Assembly (NCBI GenBank): GCA_035533335.1
Contig: DATLUC010000027.1
Span: forward strand, 1 to 62,752
DNA from: DATKSS01 sp035533335
GTDB lineage: Bacteria; Chloroflexota; Dormibacteria; Dormibacterales; Dormibacteraceae
DNA length: 62,752 nt
Direction of reading: 5' to 3'
Numbering within the stretch: position 1 is the first letter of the stretch; each line of letters starts with the position of its first letter. Made by a program: the position numbers and the translations under genes. Under the pieces are notes generated by a model, which worked only from the letters and a program-made list of their open reading frames with translations, was not told the origin of the DNA and searched no databases. This document shows positions 58,991 to 62,752 of this stretch, piece after piece.

Positions 58991-59863
58991 GTGACCGAAG
59001 CGCTGTACCGCGACGCGATCAAGATCGTCGACGGCCTCCAGGACCTCGACGGGCCCAACGTCAACCCCGCGTGCCACACACGCCTGTACTCGCACGGGAC
59101 GCGCACGAACCGCGCGCTGGTGCTGCTTCACGGGTTCACGAGCTGCCCCCAGCAGTTCGACCTCATCGGCCGAATGTTTCACGCGCAGGGCTGGAACGTC
59201 CTCATCCCACGCTATCCGCGCCATGGGTACCGGGACCGGTTGAACACCTCGATCTCCGAGCTACGTGCAGCGCACCTCGTGGCGCTCGCCAACCGGTCCG
59301 CCGATGCCGCCCACGGCCTCGGCGAACACGTGACGGTGGCCGGCATGTCGCTCGGCGGGTCCCTGGCGGGTCATCTCGCGCAGACCCACGAGCACGTCGA
59401 ACGCGCAGTGTTGATCGCGCCGATGTTCGGGCTGCGCTGGATACCGAGCGCGCTCCAGCGCCGCCTGGGCACCCTCGCTTACGCCCTGCCCAACTTCTAT
59501 GTCTGGTGGGATGGATCGCTCAAGGAGCTGCTGCCGCCCGATTACGCCTATCCCCGTTTCTCGACCCACGCGTATGCGTCGCTATTCCACATCGCCCACG
59601 ACACGGCGAACGCCGCCCAGGCCGCGGCTCCGAAGGCGACGGAGATCGCCGTGCTGACCAACGCCAACGAACCCGGCCTGGAGAACCGCTTCACATACCG
59701 CCTCGTCGAAGCGTGGCGCGCGCATGGCGCGCATGTCTCGCGGCACGAGTTTCCCGTGACAGACCGACTACCGCACGACCTGATCGATCCGTCTCATCCT
59801 GCGCAGAACACAGCACTCGTCTATCCGGTGGTGGCGCGGCTGATCCAGGGCGACGACGCCTAG
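58991..59863 (+). CDS. Alpha/beta-fold hydrolase
   Basis: A 290-residue hydrolase. LVLLHGFTSCPQQF (oxyanion region), nucleophile elbow VAGMSLGGSLAGH, and a C-terminal histidine in TDRLPHDLI. Resembles monoacylglycerol lipase/carboxylesterase types. GTG start in leaderless context. Confidence 0.85.
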   Translation: MTEALYRDAIKIVDGLQDLDGPNVNPACHTRLYSHGTRTNRALVLLHGFTSCPQQFDLIGRMFHAQGWNVLIPRYPRHGYRDRLNTSISELRAAHLVALANRSADAAHGLGEHVTVAGMSLGGSLAGHLAQTHEHVERAVLIAPMFGLRWIPSALQRRLGTLAYALPNFYVWWDGSLKELLPPDYAYPRFSTHAYASLFHIAHDTANAAQAAAPKATEIAVLTNANEPGLENRFTYRLVEAWRAHGAHVSRHEFPVTDRLPHDLIDPSHPAQNTALVYPVVARLIQGDDA

Positions 59864-60315
59864 AGGGCGTGCTCCATCTCGAATTCCATACGCGGCTGGC
59901 CGGGGACGATCGGCTGTGTGACACCTGTGCGCACGAATCCGCACCTCAAGTACAGGCGCTCGGCCGCGACGTTGCCCTCGGCGAACCACAGGCAGACTGC
60001 CGGATGGCCCTCGCCGCGGGCCCAGTCCAGGACCGCATGGACGAGCGACTCGCCCACGCCCCTGCCGCGTGCGCTCGGGGCGACCCACATGGAGATGAGT
60101 GCGGCTCCCCCGTCGTCTGAGGCGATGCCGCCGACAGTGCCTGCGACCTCGCCGTCGACCTCGGCCACGAACTGGCACCTGCCGGCGAGCCTTCGACGCC
60201 AGTCATCCTCGCCTGCGCGAATCTCGCGCTCGTAGGTCGAGGCGAACGCGTAAGGCGCATCTTTCAAGGCGGCGAGCCGGACGGCGCGGAAGACCTCCCA
60301 GTCGTCGGGGGACAG
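59860..60315 (-). CDS. GNAT-family N-acetyltransferase
   Basis: About 151 residues if CTG 60315 is used. Acetyl-CoA motif is VAPSARGRGVGESLVHAVLDWA, then NVAAERLYLRCGF. The expected first strand and helix (LRRLSPDDWEVFRAVRLAAL) lie upstream of the first canonical start, TTG 60267, so the real start is noncanonical. Overlaps the hydrolase stop by four bases. Confidence 0.8.
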   Translation of the reverse strand: MSPDDWEVFRAVRLAALKDAPYAFASTYEREIRAGEDDWRRRLAGRCQFVAEVDGEVAGTVGGIASDDGGAALISMWVAPSARGRGVGESLVHAVLDWARGEGHPAVCLWFAEGNVAAERLYLRCGFVRTGVTQPIVPGQPRMEFEMEHAL

Positions 60316-60325
60316 CCGGCGGAGC

Positions 60326-60757
60326 CTAGTTTCCGAGGACGAACACCTTGAGGGCCCAGCTCATCAGGACCGCGCTGAGGACCCCAACGCCCAGGACGCG
60401 CCACTGCGCGGTGGAGAACCTGGGCGTCCAGGTGCGGCCCGTGACGGCGCCCGCCGCCAGGCCCGCCGCGCCCACAAAGGTCCCGGCGAACAGTGCCGGG
60501 CCGAGGGGGTACAGCCTCACCGCGTCGACCACGTCACCGCGCCACATGTAGGCGAAGGACCGGGTGCCGCCGCAGAACGGGCAAGGGTGTCCGGTGAGGT
60601 AGTAGAAAGGGCACGGAGGCATGGCTACATGAGCCGCCTGCAGGGCCCAGAAGATCCTCGTGTAGGCGAGCCATAACACCAAGATTGAAAAAAGCCCGAG
60701 ATCCCGCAAACGGTCGCCCGGCGCCGCCCGCGACAGCGCGATCGGAATCGCGCTCAT
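60326..60757 (-). CDS. DUF2752 membrane protein
   Basis: A 143-residue protein with about three to four helices and the DUF2752 signature CPFYYLTGHPCPFCGGTRSF. Function unknown. ATG 60757 overlaps the sucD stop as ATGA, so it is co-transcribed with sucCD. Confidence 0.82.
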   Translation of the reverse strand: MSAIPIALSRAAPGDRLRDLGLFSILVLWLAYTRIFWALQAAHVAMPPCPFYYLTGHPCPFCGGTRSFAYMWRGDVVDAVRLYPLGPALFAGTFVGAAGLAAGAVTGRTWTPRFSTAQWRVLGVGVLSAVLMSWALKVFVLGN

Positions 60758-61614
60758 TTGAGCAGGTCCACGATCTGGTCGGTTGTCTCGGCCACCGCCA
60801 CGCCGGCTTTACGGAATGCCTCTTCCTTGCTCTTGGCCGTGCCGCGGTTGCCCGAGATGATGGCCCCGGCGTGGCCCATCCGCTTGCCCTCGGGGGCGGT
60901 GCGCCCGGAGATGAACGCGACGGTCTTGAGGCGCGTGCCACGCGCGAGCACCTCCGCGGCGTGCTCCTCGTCGCTGCCCCCGATCTCGCCGATCACCACC
61001 AGGTGGGTCGTGGCGGGATCCTTCTCGAACAGGTCGACCACGTCGCGGAATGTGAGGCCCAGCACGGGGTCGCCGCCGATCCCGACGATCGTCGACTGGC
61101 CGAGGCCGGCCGCGCTCAGCGCCGTCGCCACCTCGTACGTGAGGGTGCCGCTGCGCGAGACCAGGCCGACATGGCCGGGCCGGGTGATGCTCTGCGGGAT
61201 GATGCCGATCTTCGCAGCGCCAGGGGTGATGAGGCCGGGACAGTTGGGCCCGATGAGCCTGGCCTGCGGATGGCCGCGGAGGTAATCCTTCACCTTGATC
61301 ATGTCCTGGATCGGAATCCCCTCGGTGATGCAAACGATCAGCGTGATGCCGGCGGCAGCCGCCTCCATGATCGCGTCGGCGGCAAAGGGCGGCGGCACGA
61401 AGATTCCGGACGCAGTCGCGCCCGTGGCCTTGACGGCATCCGCGACAGTGTTGAAAACCGGCACGGCGAGGTGTGTCGTTGCGCCCTTGCCCGGGCTGGT
61501 CCCGCCCACGACCTTGGTGCCGAGCGCCTGCATCTGCTCGGCGTGAAAGGTGCCCTCACGGCCGGTGATGCCCTGGACGATGACCTTCGTAGATGCGTCG
61601 AGCAGGATGCTCAT
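60754..61614 (-). CDS. sucD: Succinate-CoA ligase alpha subunit
   Basis: A 286-residue subunit. VQGITGREGTFHAEQM binds CoA; GPNCPGLITPG and the phosphohistidine region GHAGAIISGNRGTA are intact. Catalyses succinyl-CoA + ADP/GDP + Pi to succinate. Overlaps sucC by four bases. Confidence 0.95.
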   Translation of the reverse strand: MSILLDASTKVIVQGITGREGTFHAEQMQALGTKVVGGTSPGKGATTHLAVPVFNTVADAVKATGATASGIFVPPPFAADAIMEAAAAGITLIVCITEGIPIQDMIKVKDYLRGHPQARLIGPNCPGLITPGAAKIGIIPQSITRPGHVGLVSRSGTLTYEVATALSAAGLGQSTIVGIGGDPVLGLTFRDVVDLFEKDPATTHLVVIGEIGGSDEEHAAEVLARGTRLKTVAFISGRTAPEGKRMGHAGAIISGNRGTAKSKEEAFRKAGVAVAETTDQIVDLLK

Positions 61615-62752
61615 GCGCGGCCGGCCGTGCTGGTCAACTGCACTATCTTCTGCGCGGCCTCCCAGGCGCTGACGCCTGGCTCGATGCCGTTCTGCTTAAG
61701 GATCTCGCGGCCTTCGTCCGCGCGCGTGCCGCTGAGCCGGACGACCAGGGGCACCTTCATCTTGAGGTTGTTTCGCGCCGCCACCAGGCCTTTGGCGACC
61801 TCGTCGCCGCGGGTGATTCCACCGAACACGTTCATGACGACGCCTTTTACGTCCGGGTTCATGAGGATCACCGCGAGAGCGTTCTCCACCACCTCGGCCT
61901 TGGCGCCGCCGCCGATGTCACAGAAGTTGGCGGGCCGGCCGCCCGCGCGCTGCACGAGGTCCAGGGTTCCCATGCAGAGGCCGGCGCCGTTGCCGATGAT
62001 GCCGATGTCGCCGCCAAGAGACACGTAGGTCAGGCCGCGCTTCTTCGCCTCGACCTCGTATGGGTCGCCTTCGAGCACCGAGCCGTATTTCACATCGAGG
62101 TCCTTGTGCCTCCACATCGCGTTCTCGTCGATCTCGAGCTTGGCGTCGCCCGCGATCACATCGCCCTTCTTGGTCACGACCAGGGGGTTGATCTCGGCGG
62201 TGACGGCGTCGAGGTCGGGAATAGCGCGATAGAGCTTCTTGATCAGCTGCGTCAGCGGGCGAGCCAGCTCACCGAGCTCGGCGTCGTATACAAGCTGTGC
62301 CAGCTCGAAATCGAGCGGGCCCCGCCATGGGTTGGGATAGAGGCGTGCGATCGACTCGGGCGACTCCTCAGCCACCTGCTCGATCTCCATCCCCCCCTTG
62401 GCCGAGAGCATCAGGATGTTGGCGCGCGCATCGCGGTCGACCGTGAAGCCGAGATAGATCTCGCGTTCGATCTCGAGCGCAGACTCGCAGTAGACCAGCG
62501 GCACCTTGAATCCCTTGATGTCCATTCCGATGATCTGGGCGGCCGCGGCGCGCGCCTCTTCCGGCGACCTGGCCAGCTTGATGCCGCCGGCCTTGCCGCG
62601 GCCCCCGACCGGGACCTGGGCCTTGACTGCGACGGGGCCGAGCTCCGCACACGCGCCGGCTGCCTCTTCAGGTGTGCGCGCCACGCGTCCGGGCGGGATC
62701 GCGATACCAAGGGAGGAAAGCACCTCCTTGGCCTGGTACTCGAGCAGCTTCA
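61611..62752 (-). CDS. sucC: Succinate-CoA ligase beta subunit, cut at the window edge
   Basis: About 381 residues: an ATP-grasp domain followed by the ligase domain (INPLVVTKKGDVIAGDAK, VMNVFGGITRGDEVAKG). The frame reads through KLLEYQAKEVLSSLGIA to the last base. The window holds only TG of the start ATG; the A is at position 62753. Otherwise complete. Confidence 0.95.
   Translation of the reverse strand, partial: KLLEYQAKEVLSSLGIAIPPGRVARTPEEAAGACAELGPVAVKAQVPVGGRGKAGGIKLARSPEEARAAAAQIIGMDIKGFKVPLVYCESALEIEREIYLGFTVDRDARANILMLSAKGGMEIEQVAEESPESIARLYPNPWRGPLDFELAQLVYDAELGELARPLTQLIKKLYRAIPDLDAVTAEINPLVVTKKGDVIAGDAKLEIDENAMWRHKDLDVKYGSVLEGDPYEVEAKKRGLTYVSLGGDIGIIGNGAGLCMGTLDLVQRAGGRPANFCDIGGGAKAEVVENALAVILMNPDVKGVVMNVFGGITRGDEVAKGLVAARNNLKMKVPLVVRLSGTRADEGREILKQNGIEPGVSAWEAAQKIVQLTSTAGRA

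Noticed and set aside
60685..62028. 447-codon plus-strand frame
   Set aside because: Antisense of sucD and sucC, both of which have complete family motifs.

Overview
The window is a dense, high-GC bacterial chromosome segment with no gene-free stretch longer than about 140 bases. It carries a quinol-linked fumarate reductase/succinate dehydrogenase with FrdC/FrdD-type anchors, a deazaflavin(F420)-type oxidoreductase, LCP wall ligase, split B12 mutase, and many start codons placed directly after -10-like hexamers (leaderless mRNAs). There are no outer-membrane genes. This fits an uncultured soil lineage near Chloroflexota/Dormibacterota or a deep actinobacterium. That placement is inference only.

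Positions 1-7630 are the right-hand part of an integrated element. It ends in a tyrosine integrase abutting the 3' end of a tRNA-Pro(CGG) gene on the minus strand (7628-7704). Its cargo is a tightly overlapping operon: AAA ATPase, a DUF4417-like protein with a Cys-rich head, an ATP-grasp ligase, an amidoligase, a small orphan protein and an excisionase-like HTH protein. The ATP-grasp and amidoligase proteins share a 27-residue N-terminal leader with identical spacing but mostly different codons. This is the best candidate here for an undescribed system, probably a peptide or amino-acid ligation pathway carried by a mobile element.

From 7.7 to 24.5 kb the genes are housekeeping and catabolic: DedA, thioesterase, a kinase/acyl-CoA dehydrogenase pair resembling 4-hydroxyacyl-CoA processing, frdABCD followed by a metallo-beta-lactamase/rhodanese fusion, a FAD amine-oxidase-like enzyme, an M19 dipeptidase, MarR plus DHA2 efflux, a cyclase, IF-1 and a DUF1028 protein. 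From 24.4 to 30.4 kb lies a minus-strand lipid-type operon (fatty-acyl reductase/HAD fusion, zinc dehydrogenase, LarA-like protein, acyltransferase). 30.4-35.9 kb holds M23 peptidase, MscL with a zinc ribbon, and a DtxR/MntR-like repressor divergent from a ZIP transporter.

35.9-42.2 kb is a cytochrome c maturation operon (ccmG-E-F-tiny ORF-A-B-C-D) behind a GH1 glycosidase. CcmE is of the cysteine type and no CcmH is present. Then come a phosphatase and degenerate GGDEF pair, RarA, an NDK-like protein, L25 and MscS. 47.4-50.5 kb encodes a two-subunit B12 mutase plus MeaB whose active-site residues match isobutyryl-CoA mutase rather than methylmalonyl-CoA mutase. 50.4-60 kb has LCP, proline-rich membrane proteins, three acyl-CoA dehydrogenases, a double-hotdog thioesterase and a broken beta-propeller gene. 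The window ends in sucD and sucC, with sucC missing only the first base of its start codon.

Several genes (zinc dehydrogenase, histidine phosphatase, GNAT, possibly meaB) have family-conserved N-termini that extend upstream of any ATG/GTG/TTG. They may use rare starts such as ACG or CTG.
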